Below, piece by piece: positions 1 through 5,631 of a stretch of DNA of 12,961 nt. Each line of letters begins with the position of its first letter. The stretch's first letter is position 1. The notes beneath the pieces were generated by a model, which was given only the letters and a program-made list of their open reading frames with translations, did not search any database and was not told the origin of the DNA. This DNA is from an uncultured Anaerolineae bacterium. GTDB lineage: Bacteria > Chloroflexota > Anaerolineae > B4-G1 > DUEL01. The DNA lies in assembly GCA_937942115.1 (NCBI GenBank), contig CALDFY010000228.1, positions 1 through 12,961 of the forward strand, written 5' to 3'. A program made the translations under genes and the position numbers.

Positions 1-118
1 AGAAGGGCGGGAGCGGCTGGTGGAGACGGCGACCCGTCTGGGGGTGCCGGTGGAGCGGACGGGGAGCCTGGCTCTGGCCGTGACGGAGGAGGAGGCGGAA
101 GCGCTGCGGGCCTCGGCG
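1..118 (+). pseudogene. Partial exact copy of the FAD oxidoreductase gene
   Basis: These 118 bases match positions 862-979 without a mismatch and in the same orientation. Read from base 2 they encode the same stretch of about 39 codons as the intact oxidoreductase gene at 611-1735. Identity stops abruptly at 118/119, where the sequence turns into the coding region of a minus-strand ferredoxin. The fragment has no start, no FAD motif and no stop of its own. It is either the end of a preceding copy of an 861-bp tandem unit (119-979) or an assembly artefact at a contig edge. Confidence 0.85.
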
Positions 119-309
119 ACCTCCTCCAGCCGAAGGGCCCCGGTTGGGCAGACCTCCGGGCAGCGGAAGCAATCTTCCTCGCAGATGCCGGGGAAGCGCA
201 GGGCGCGGCGGCCATCCCCATCCTGCAGGGAAATCAGAGAAGCCGGGCAGACCGAAGAGCAGGCCCGACATCCGAAGCACCGGTCCGGGTTGACGAGAAG
301 TCCCCTCAT
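1..309 (-). CDS. Two-cluster [4Fe-4S] ferredoxin-like protein, 3' end chimeric and off the edge
   Basis: The protein starts at ATG 309-307 behind a strong Shine-Dalgarno (GGAAAGGAGGGGGCG). The start overlaps the stop of the upstream gene as ATGA, so the two are translationally coupled. Eight cysteines are visible. C11, C14, C17 and C21-Pro form a classic CxxCxxCxxxCP cluster. C43, C47, C50 and C54-Pro form a second cluster with the slightly unusual spacing CxxxCxxCxxxCP. This pattern indicates a soluble electron carrier or an electron-transfer subunit holding two [4Fe-4S] clusters. Only about the first 63 codons (309-119) are authentic. Below 119 the frame runs through the duplicated oxidoreductase fragment in antisense and stays open to the edge, giving an Arg/Ser/Pro-rich tail typical of antisense G+C-rich DNA. 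The real C-terminus and the next gene are missing. The redox partner is unknown; small ferredoxins of this kind accompany several oxidoreductases, including tungsten aldehyde oxidoreductases, but nothing here proves that. Confidence 0.75.
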   Translation of the reverse strand, partial: MRGLLVNPDRCFGCRACSSVCPASLISLQDGDGRRALRFPGICEEDCFRCPEVCPTGALRLEEVAEARSASASSSVTARARLPVRSTGTPRRVAVSTSRSRPS

Positions 310-512
310 CGCCCCCTCCTTTCCAGGCCAGCGGCCCACTCCTGCCCGGCCACCGCCCGTCGCCAGGCGGCGAAGTCGGCCAGCGCGCGCTTCACCCCGT
401 CCAGCAGGATGTTCACCGGGTCGGCGTCCACGCCGTGGGGGATTTTGTCAAACTTCGGAGGCGCCGTCGTGTCAAGCCAGATGATAATGCTGCCGGAGTC
501 GCATCCGGTCAC
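306..512 (-). CDS. Small conserved-looking protein of unknown function upstream of the ferredoxin
   Basis: I do not recognise this protein. The frame is open far upstream, but beyond about 600 that is antisense to the oxidoreductase. Candidate starts are GTG 512-510 (68 aa) and GTG 578-576 (90 aa). The shorter one is preferred because the longer would run through the divergent promoter at 537-565, though neither has a strong ribosome binding site. Codon use is G/C-rich at third positions, like true genes here. The protein has a hydrophobic strand-like segment (GSIIIWLDTT, residues 7-16) and a helix-like half (about 31-57) rich in Leu, Ala, Arg and Trp. It has no cysteine pair, membrane segment or catalytic motif that I can name. 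The stop overlaps the ferredoxin start by four bases, so the two proteins probably act together. Confidence 0.55.
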   Translation of the reverse strand: MTGCDSGSIIIWLDTTAPPKFDKIPHGVDADPVNILLDGVKRALADFAAWRRAVAGQEWAAGLERRGR

Positions 513-536
513 ATTTTCCGTGAAAGAAGCGGTCAG

Positions 537-565
537 TTGACAGAGGGATTCAATCTCTGTATAAT
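537..565 (+). promoter_or_regulatory. Consensus sigma-70 promoter for the oxidoreductase-nfo operon
   Basis: TTGACA at 537-542 and TATAAT at 560-565 are both perfect and are separated by the optimal 17 bp. The predicted start is near 572, giving a leader of about 39 nt before GTG 611. The flanks are A/T-rich compared with the rest of the window. Confidence 0.85.
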
Positions 566-610
566 GCGAGAAAATCACAACCCAGCCATACGTCCTGGGG
601 GAGATCAGGG

Positions 611-1735
611 GTGGAGCGCACAGAGCATCCGGTGGATGCGTGCGATGTAGTGGTGGTGGGCGCGGGGATTGTGGGCGCGGCGGTGGCGGCCCGGCTGGCC
701 CGGCAGGGCATGCAGGTGGCGGTCCTGGAGGCTCAGCAGGTCGCAGGCGGCGCGACCGGCCGCAGCGCCGGCCTGCTGCTGACCGGAATGCCCGGCCATT
801 ACTCCTGGGCTGTTCAGTCCTTCGGACGGGAGACGGCGCGGGCGCTATGGGAACTCTCCGTAGAAGGGCGGGAGCGGCTGGTGGAGACGGCGACCCGTCT
901 GGGGGTGCCGGTGGAGCGGACGGGGAGCCTGGCTCTGGCCGTGACGGAGGAGGAGGCGGAAGCGCTGCGGGCCTCGGCGGAACTGCTGCGGGAGGACGGC
1001 TTTGACGCCTGGTTCGGCAAGACCGACCCGCTGCGGCGGGGATTCCGGGCGGCCCTGCGGTCCCCCGACGATGGCGTGGTGGATGCGGCCGACCTGACGC
1101 GCGCCCTTCTGGCCTCCGCGCCGGTCGTCGTCCACACCGGCACCGAAGTCCAGGCCCTGGAGGCCGAGGGCGCCGACATTCGGGTCTGGGCGTACCGGCG
1201 GACGGTCCGCTGCGGCGCGGTGGTCCTCTCCACCGGAGGGTACGCCCCGACCCTGGAGCCGGCCCTCTCCCGCTGGGTGAATCCGGGACAGGCCCTGTGG
1301 GTGGTGGCCCGTCCGGATGAATCCCCGCAGGCTCTCCTCTGCTACGCCGACTACGGCTACGAGTATGCCCGTTCTTTGCCGGATGGCTCTCTCCTCCTGG
1401 GCGCGTGGCGCTATCCCCGGCGCCCATCCTCATCCGAAGATTCTCCCGACCCGGATACGGCGCTGCGGGAGGGACTTTCCCGATTCATCCGCCGGTATTT
1501 CCCGGCGGTGGAGGGGAACGTCCTCCGGCGCCAGAGCGGGACGATGGGCTGTACTCCTGACGGTGTGCCCGTTGTGGGCGCGTTAGCGCACCTGCCCGGC
1601 GTCTATTTCGCCCTGGGACTGGGGGGCTGGGGGCTCTCGTGGGCTTTCGTCGTGGCCGAGCGGTTGGTGGAGATGATGGTGGAAGGGGCGTCGGCCGGGT
1701 TGCTGGATGCAGAGAGGGAAACCTGCAGAGCGTAG
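611..1735 (+). CDS. FAD-dependent oxidoreductase of the DAO (D-amino-acid oxidase/glycine oxidase) family
   Basis: This 374-aa flavoprotein has an N-terminal Rossmann dinucleotide-binding fold. After a beta strand (CDVVVVGAG) comes GAGIVG (residues 17-22), with E40 at the end of the second strand to hold the adenosine ribose. GGATGRSAG (46-54) is typical of the DAO family FAD pyrophosphate region. Near the C-terminus, PDGVPVVG and the glycine-rich GLGGWGLSWA match the second FAD-contact region of the family. Such enzymes oxidise amines or amino acids with transfer of electrons to O2 or another acceptor. The substrate cannot be read from sequence; glycine, sarcosine, D-amino acids or a modified amine are all possible. 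The GTG start at 611 has GGAG at 600-603, 7 nt upstream. The gene is first in the operon, and its stop overlaps the ribosome binding site of the next gene. There is no signal peptide. A 118-bp internal piece is duplicated at the left window edge. Confidence 0.88.
   Translation: MERTEHPVDACDVVVVGAGIVGAAVAARLARQGMQVAVLEAQQVAGGATGRSAGLLLTGMPGHYSWAVQSFGRETARALWELSVEGRERLVETATRLGVPVERTGSLALAVTEEEAEALRASAELLREDGFDAWFGKTDPLRRGFRAALRSPDDGVVDAADLTRALLASAPVVVHTGTEVQALEAEGADIRVWAYRRTVRCGAVVLSTGGYAPTLEPALSRWVNPGQALWVVARPDESPQALLCYADYGYEYARSLPDGSLLLGAWRYPRRPSSSEDSPDPDTALREGLSRFIRRYFPAVEGNVLRRQSGTMGCTPDGVPVVGALAHLPGVYFALGLGGWGLSWAFVVAERLVEMMVEGASAGLLDAERETCRA
862..979 (+). repeat. 118-bp direct repeat, intact partner of positions 1-118
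   Basis: This is the second copy of the 118-bp direct repeat. It lies inside the oxidoreductase coding region at about codons 84-123. The two copies start 861 bp apart, so positions 119-979 would be the unit if this is a tandem duplication. Confidence 0.9.
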
Positions 1736-1746
1736 GAGGTGACGGG

Positions 1747-1923
1747 ATGGATGTTCGGGAGCGGATAGCCGAACTGGAGCGCCGGATTGCCGACCTGCGG
1801 GCCCGTCTGCCCAAACATTCGGTGCCCCCGGCGATGATCCAGGAACTGGAGAGTCTGGAGGAAGAACGGGAACGGTTGCTCCGGGAGTTGGAGGGGGTAG
1901 AAGGTGAGACTGGGCGCCCATGA
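1747..1923 (+). CDS. Short coiled-coil protein overlapping nfo
   Basis: This 58-aa protein starts at ATG 1747 behind a near-perfect Shine-Dalgarno (AGGAGGTGA, 1734-1742) that also contains the stop of the preceding gene. It is highly charged. Two heptad-rich helices (residues 4-20 and 31-52, rich in Glu, Arg and Leu) flank a short turn containing KHSVPP, so it probably folds as a helical hairpin or coiled coil and may oligomerise. The last 20 bases overlap the start of endonuclease IV in another frame, which points to coupled translation. I do not recognise a named family and see no catalytic motif. An extended upstream frame from 1639 is open but lacks this ribosome binding site and lies inside the oxidoreductase gene, so the short form is chosen. 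Confidence 0.75.
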   Translation: MDVRERIAELERRIADLRARLPKHSVPPAMIQELESLEEERERLLRELEGVEGETGRP

Positions 1924-2767
1924 ATCCATTGCCGGCGGCCTCCACCTGGCCTTTGAACGGGCCCGTACGGTGGGGTGCGACGCCGTCCAACTCTTCGTCA
2001 AATCCAACCGGGCCTGGGCAGTCAAGCCGCTGACGGAGGAGGATATTCGCCTGTTCAAAGAGAAAGCCGCCGAGACGGGCATCTTTCCGGCCGTGGGGCA
2101 TGCGTCCTATCTGCTGAACCCCGCCGCGCCGGAGGAAGACCTCTGGCGGCGGTCCCGGGATACCCTCATCATAGAACTGGAGCGGTGCGAGGCGCTGGAC
2201 ATCCCCTATCTGGTGCTGCATCCGGGCTCCCATATGAATGCCGGGGAGGAGGAAGGGCTGAGACGGGTGGCCCGGGCGCTGGGGGAGGTCCACGCGGCCA
2301 CGCGCGGCTTCCGGGCCCGCATTCTGCTGGAGACGACTGCCGGGCAGGGGACCAATCTGGGCTACCGGTTTGAGCAACTGGCCTGGCTGATAGAGAACAC
2401 GCCGGAGGGGGAGCGGCTGGGAGTCTGCCTGGATACGTGCCATACTTTCGCCGCCGGCTACGAATTGCGGACGCCGGAGGGATACGAGGCGACACTGCAG
2501 GAGTTTGACCGGATGATCGGCCTCTCCCGCCTCCTGGCGGTCCACCTCAACGACAGCAAAAACGGCCTGGGCAGCCGGGTGGACCGTCACGAGCACATCG
2601 GCAAGGGGGTGCTGGGTCTGGAGACGTTTCGGAGGGTGGTCAACGACCCGCGCCTGGCCGCGCTGCCGGGCCTGTTGGAGACCCCCAAGAGCGACGACCT
2701 GCACGAGGATATAGAGAATCTGGCCGCTCTTCGGTCCCTCATCCAGCCGGTAGCCGGAAGGGGGTAG
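1904..2767 (+). CDS. nfo: Endonuclease IV (AP endonuclease, zinc-dependent)
   Basis: This is a 287-aa TIM-barrel enzyme of normal length for the Nfo family. It cleaves the backbone 5' of abasic sites in DNA, leaving 3'-OH, and removes blocked 3' ends in base-excision repair. Known tri-zinc ligands are all in place: H66 (GHASYLLN), H106 (LHPGSH), E143 (LLETTAGQGT), D177 and H180 (LDTCH), H214 (VHLNDSK), D227 and H229 (DRHEHIGKG) and E259 (LLETPK). The N-terminus (MRLGAHESIAGG) is the usual one. The GTG start at 1904 lies within the end of the coiled-coil gene, with purine-rich GGAGGGGG upstream. The stop TAG sits in a 14-bp tandem repeat that leads straight into the next gene 13 bp downstream. 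It is cytoplasmic and co-transcribed with the oxidoreductase and the Clp1-like kinase. Confidence 0.97.
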   Translation: MRLGAHESIAGGLHLAFERARTVGCDAVQLFVKSNRAWAVKPLTEEDIRLFKEKAAETGIFPAVGHASYLLNPAAPEEDLWRRSRDTLIIELERCEALDIPYLVLHPGSHMNAGEEEGLRRVARALGEVHAATRGFRARILLETTAGQGTNLGYRFEQLAWLIENTPEGERLGVCLDTCHTFAAGYELRTPEGYEATLQEFDRMIGLSRLLAVHLNDSKNGLGSRVDRHEHIGKGVLGLETFRRVVNDPRLAALPGLLETPKSDDLHEDIENLAALRSLIQPVAGRG

Positions 2768-2797
2768 CCGGAAGGGGGCGGTGGTCAGTCGTCAGTC
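2750..2797 (+). repeat. Short tandem repeats at the nfo/kinase junction
   Basis: GTAGCCGGAAGGGG occurs twice in a row (2750-2763 and 2764-2777), followed by GTCAGTC twice (2784-2790, 2791-2797). The first pair contains the nfo stop and supplies the GGAAGGGGG ribosome binding site of the following gene. The second pair encodes the first few residues of the kinase if the GTG at 2781 is used. Confidence 0.8.
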
Positions 2798-3734
2798 GTC
2801 TGTGGTCAACATAGAAGTTCCCCCATACTGGGAAGAACTGAACCTGGAGGGCCTCTCCGGCGTTCTGATGGTCATCGGGGCGCCGGATACGGGGAAATCC
2901 ACCTTCGCCCGGTACCTCTACACCCGCCTCTGCGCGCTTCACGAACGGGTGGCGTTTATTGACGGCGACATCGGGCAGGCCAGTCTGGGACCGCCGACGA
3001 CGATGACGCTGGTCCTGCGGCAGAGCGGAGAGGTGGGGTTTCCCCCCGGCGGCCCGCGCGTGCGGGTCTTTGTGGGCGCCAATTCCCCCCGGGGGCATAT
3101 GTTGCCCACCCTGATCGGCGTCTACAAACTGGTCCGGCGGGCGCAGGAACTGGGCGCCACGGTGACGGTCCTGGACACCACGGGGTTGATCGGGCCGGAG
3201 CAAGGGGGCCCGGCGCTGAAGCAGGCGAAGGTGGACCTCCTGGAACCCGCCGTCGTCTTTGCCATTCGGCAGGGAAATGAACTGGAGCCGATTCTGGGCC
3301 CGCTGCGTCATTCGGCCCGTACGCGCGTCGTGGAATTGCCCGCCGCTCCGGCGGTCCGGCCCCGGGATAAGGTGGCCCGTCGGGCCCACCGCGCCCGTCT
3401 CTTCGCTCGCTATTTCGCCAACGCTTACCCGCTGGAAATCTCCTGGGCCCGTCTGGCGGTGTTCCCGGCTCCCCGCTTCAGCCGATACCAACTGGTGGCG
3501 ATGGAGGACCGCCGGGGGTTTGCGCTGGCCCTGGGCATCGTTCTGGAAGCCGACCCCGCCCGAAAAACGGTCCTTCTCCTCACCCCGGCCCACTCCCTGA
3601 ACAATGTGGACGCTCTGCGGGTGGGGGATGTGGGGGTGAACCCGGAGACCTGGGAGGATACCCGTATGGATGAAAACGACCGGCGTCTGGCAGACGCCGG
3701 TCGTCTGAATCATTCAAGTGCTTGTGCGTGGTGA
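2781..3734 (+). CDS. Clp1/Grc3-like P-loop polynucleotide 5'-hydroxyl kinase
   Basis: This 317-aa protein has a P-loop near its N-terminus, GAPDTGKST (33-41). The Walker B-like motif is FIDGDIGQ (59-66), followed by SLGPPTT, the combination characteristic of Clp1/Grc3 kinases and their archaeal relatives, where the Asp-x-Gly-Gln loop positions the 5'-OH acceptor. A third motif, LDTTGLIG (131-138), corresponds to the conserved strand ending in a G-loop. Arg-rich residues 195-210 could form the lid. Family members phosphorylate 5'-OH ends of RNA or DNA with ATP. The C-terminal third is less conserved. Start GTG 2781 has GAAGGGGG just upstream; GTG 2802 is possible but lacks a ribosome binding site. 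The gene follows nfo by 13 bp. Its last codons contain a hairpin that serves as terminator for the convergent operon. Substrate and biological role are unproven; a different P-loop role remains possible. Confidence 0.8.
   Translation: MVSRQSSVVNIEVPPYWEELNLEGLSGVLMVIGAPDTGKSTFARYLYTRLCALHERVAFIDGDIGQASLGPPTTMTLVLRQSGEVGFPPGGPRVRVFVGANSPRGHMLPTLIGVYKLVRRAQELGATVTVLDTTGLIGPEQGGPALKQAKVDLLEPAVVFAIRQGNELEPILGPLRHSARTRVVELPAAPAVRPRDKVARRAHRARLFARYFANAYPLEISWARLAVFPAPRFSRYQLVAMEDRRGFALALGIVLEADPARKTVLLLTPAHSLNNVDALRVGDVGVNPETWEDTRMDENDRRLADAGRLNHSSACAW
3676..3704 (-). terminator. Intrinsic terminator of the leftward operon, inside the 3' end of the kinase gene
   Basis: ACGACCGGCGTC (3676-3687) pairs perfectly with its complement at 3693-3704 around a 5-nt loop. 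Read on the minus strand, the stem is followed directly by TTTTC, as expected for a Rho-independent terminator about 98 nt after the response-regulator stop. On the plus strand it has no T-run. Confidence 0.7.
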
Positions 3735-3746
3735 GCGGTGGAACGA

Positions 3747-3773
3747 AATCGGGGCGGCAAAGCCGCCCCGATT
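3747..3773. terminator. Bidirectional hairpin terminator between convergent operons
   Basis: AATCGGGGCGGC (3747-3758) and its exact complement (3762-3773) form a 12-bp stem with loop AAA. It is followed by GCTTTCC on the plus strand and TTCGTTCC on the minus strand. It lies between the kinase stop (3734) and the regulator stop (3802), so it can end both transcripts, although the T-runs are short. Confidence 0.7.
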
Positions 3774-3801
3774 GCTTTCCGATGGCCGCCTGGCGAAGGG
3801 G

Positions 3802-4500
3802 TTATTCCCCTGGCTCAAAGTAGTACCCTTCGCCACGCACTGTTCGGATATACCGGGGGTTGTCCGGGTCCGGCTCTATTTTTTGACGCAGGCGGTAAAT
3901 GTACTGCTTGACCAGGTCGGGTTCGCCGATGTATTCGGGCCCCCATACCTGGGAGAGAATGGCGTCCGTGCTTAGCACCCGTCCGGCATGCCGCACCAGC
4001 AGGCGGAGAATCTTGAACTCATTGGGGGTCAGATAAACCTTCCGGCTACTGACTTCCAGTTCATGGCGGTCGCAATCCAGCATAATGGAGGGTGACGGAA
4101 ACATGACCTGCTCCTTTTCCTCGGTGCGCTCCACCGACCGCCGCAGCGCAGCCGTCAGGCGAGTGAGCAGTTCAGCCTGGTGAAAAGGTTTCACCAGATA
4201 GTCGTCCGCCCCTGCCGCAAAACCGGCCACAATATCCTCAATGTCCGCTTTGGCCGTGACGAAGATGATGGGGGCATCGGTCAGGTCGCGCATCCGGCGA
4301 CAGACCTCAAACCCGTCCAGGCCGGGCATCATAACATCCAGCAGGACTGCGTCCGGGTGGTGCTGGTACGCGGAGCGGAGTCCGGAGGACCCGTCAACGG
4401 CCGGGATCACCTCAAAGCCGGCGGCCGTCAGGATGATTTTCAGCATCTCCAGCATGTCTACTTCGTCGTCCACCACCAGCACGCGGAGTTTGCGGGCCAT
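3802..4500 (-). CDS. OmpR/PhoB-family response regulator
   Basis: This 232-aa regulator has two domains. The receiver (about residues 6-117) has acidic residues D11 and D12, phospho-acceptor D55 (LLDVMMPGLDG), T82 (FVTAK) and K104 (VKPF), all the residues needed for phosphotransfer. The C-terminal winged-helix DNA-binding domain (about 133-230) has the family signature LTPNEFKILRLL, then the recognition region around DLVKQYIYRLRQKI and the wing RTVRGEGYYF. The start is ATG 4500-4498, preceded by GGAGGGGGAGGCT. An open frame extends upstream to 4617, but it overlaps the kinase gene and lacks a ribosome binding site. The gene lies 61 bp behind the histidine kinase and is last in a leftward operon. 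Target genes are unknown. A PhoB-type output beside a DegS/DesK-type kinase is an unusual pairing, because such kinases normally work with NarL-type regulators. Confidence 0.95.
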   Translation of the reverse strand: MARKLRVLVVDDEVDMLEMLKIILTAAGFEVIPAVDGSSGLRSAYQHHPDAVLLDVMMPGLDGFEVCRRMRDLTDAPIIFVTAKADIEDIVAGFAAGADDYLVKPFHQAELLTRLTAALRRSVERTEEKEQVMFPSPSIMLDCDRHELEVSSRKVYLTPNEFKILRLLVRHAGRVLSTDAILSQVWGPEYIGEPDLVKQYIYRLRQKIEPDPDNPRYIRTVRGEGYYFEPGE

Positions 4501-4561
4501 AGCCTCCCCCTCCAGTATATTGGGCGATGATGGGCCGTGGGAGAACTCCCTGCTGAGACCG

Positions 4562-5614
4562 CTACGGCAAGGGGATTTCAAAGAGGGCGCGAGTTCCACG
4601 TCCGGGGACGCTTTCAATCTGAAACCGTCCTCCCAGCATTTCCACCCGCTCCCGCAGTGTATCCAGTCCCATCCTTTCGGCCACCATGCCTCCCCGGCCC
4701 AATTCGCTCATCTCAAAGCCGCTGCCATCATCCTCCACGGAAACCAGAATTCGGTCCTCCCCAATGTCCACATTGACCTGGGCACGAGTCGCGTAGGAGA
4801 CATCCCGGGCATTGGTCAACAGTTCCTGAATAACCCGGAAGGCGGTCACTTCTTTGTAGGGGGCAAACCGGCGCTCCCGACCGGTGATGGTCAGATTGAC
4901 CCGGAACCCATCTCCTTCGCCGATGTCTTCCACGTGCCGCCGCAACGTGGGAATCAGCCCCAGGTCGTCCAGCATCATCGGGCGCAGATTGGAGATGAAG
5001 GTTCGGACTCGCTGGAATGTCGCCACCACCGCCGCCTTCAGGTTGGCCAGTTCCGCACGGGCCTGATCCGGATTGCTTTCAAATAACCGTTCGCAGATTT
5101 CCGCCTGGAGGACCAGGTTGGTCAACGCCTGGGCCGGGCCATCGTGCATCTGGCGGGCCAGAATCTGGCGCTCCCGCTCCTGCGCCTCAATGGCTCGCAC
5201 CACAGCGGGGACCGCTTCTGCCGGGGTGGGGGTCTGTTCCCGGGGAACCGCTCCTTCCTGCCAGGATTCCTGGACCCGTTGCAGCAGGCGGGCATACCGC
5301 TGAAGGTGGCGCTGGTCGGACTGGAGTTTTTCCAGTTGCCCGCGCATAGTGAACAGGCGCTGTTGGGTTTCCACCAGCGCCTGATACGCTTCGCGAATGT
5401 CCTGGCGGGGAACGGTATCAAAGTGGGCTTCTACCTGCTGGAGGTGGTTCGCGGCCTGCGTACTGCGCTGAGCCAGACGGTCTACCTCGCTGGCCGTCTG
5501 CTGGATCAGCATGTCCACTTCTTTCAGTTCGGCCTGAACCTGGGCGTACTCTTTCCGGCATTCTTCCAGAAAGGTGAGCACGGGGTTGGCGGTTGAGGGG
5601 GGGGCTGGTGGCAT
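4562..5614 (-). CDS. Cytoplasmic DegS/DesK-type (HisKA_3) sensor histidine kinase
   Basis: This 350-aa kinase has no transmembrane segment or signal peptide, so it senses a cytoplasmic cue. Residues 13-118 form a long coiled coil resembling the DegS sensor region. A short Pro/Thr linker (about 122-136) follows. Next is the HisKA_3 dimerisation and phosphoacceptor helix, with the H-box RQMHDGPAQALTNL and phospho-histidine H157. The second helix is LKAAVVATFQRVRTFISNLRP. The HATPase domain has the N-box IQELLTNAR (262-270), the G1 box EDDGSGF (294-300) and the G2-like region GMVAERMGLDTLRERV. It ends with GRGTRALFEIPLP. Start ATG 5614 is chosen for its AAAGGAGGGAGC site; an upstream frame to 5782 is inside the phosphorylase gene. 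It follows the phosphorylase by 17 bp and precedes the regulator by 61 bp, so the three are likely co-transcribed. Confidence 0.93.
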   Translation of the reverse strand: MPPAPPSTANPVLTFLEECRKEYAQVQAELKEVDMLIQQTASEVDRLAQRSTQAANHLQQVEAHFDTVPRQDIREAYQALVETQQRLFTMRGQLEKLQSDQRHLQRYARLLQRVQESWQEGAVPREQTPTPAEAVPAVVRAIEAQERERQILARQMHDGPAQALTNLVLQAEICERLFESNPDQARAELANLKAAVVATFQRVRTFISNLRPMMLDDLGLIPTLRRHVEDIGEGDGFRVNLTITGRERRFAPYKEVTAFRVIQELLTNARDVSYATRAQVNVDIGEDRILVSVEDDGSGFEMSELGRGGMVAERMGLDTLRERVEMLGGRFQIESVPGRGTRALFEIPLP

Positions 5615-5631
5615 GCTCCCTCCTTTGGGCT

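Noticed and set aside
20..484. Plus-strand open frame at the left edge
   Set aside because: It begins in the duplicated oxidoreductase fragment and runs antisense through the ferredoxin, giving an Arg/Ser/Pro-rich product with no motif and no ribosome binding site.
513..1433. Long minus-strand open frame continuing upstream of the small gene
   Set aside because: From about 600 onward it is antisense to the FAD oxidoreductase, and its Pro/Arg/Gly-rich translation is typical of antisense G+C-rich DNA; only the part below 512 is kept.
1583..2704. Minus-strand frame of 373 codons
   Set aside because: It is antisense to nfo, whose zinc ligands are all present; the translation has no recognisable domain.
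2739..3713. Minus-strand frame of 324 codons
   Set aside because: It is antisense to the Clp1-like kinase, with a His/Gln/Gly-rich low-quality translation.
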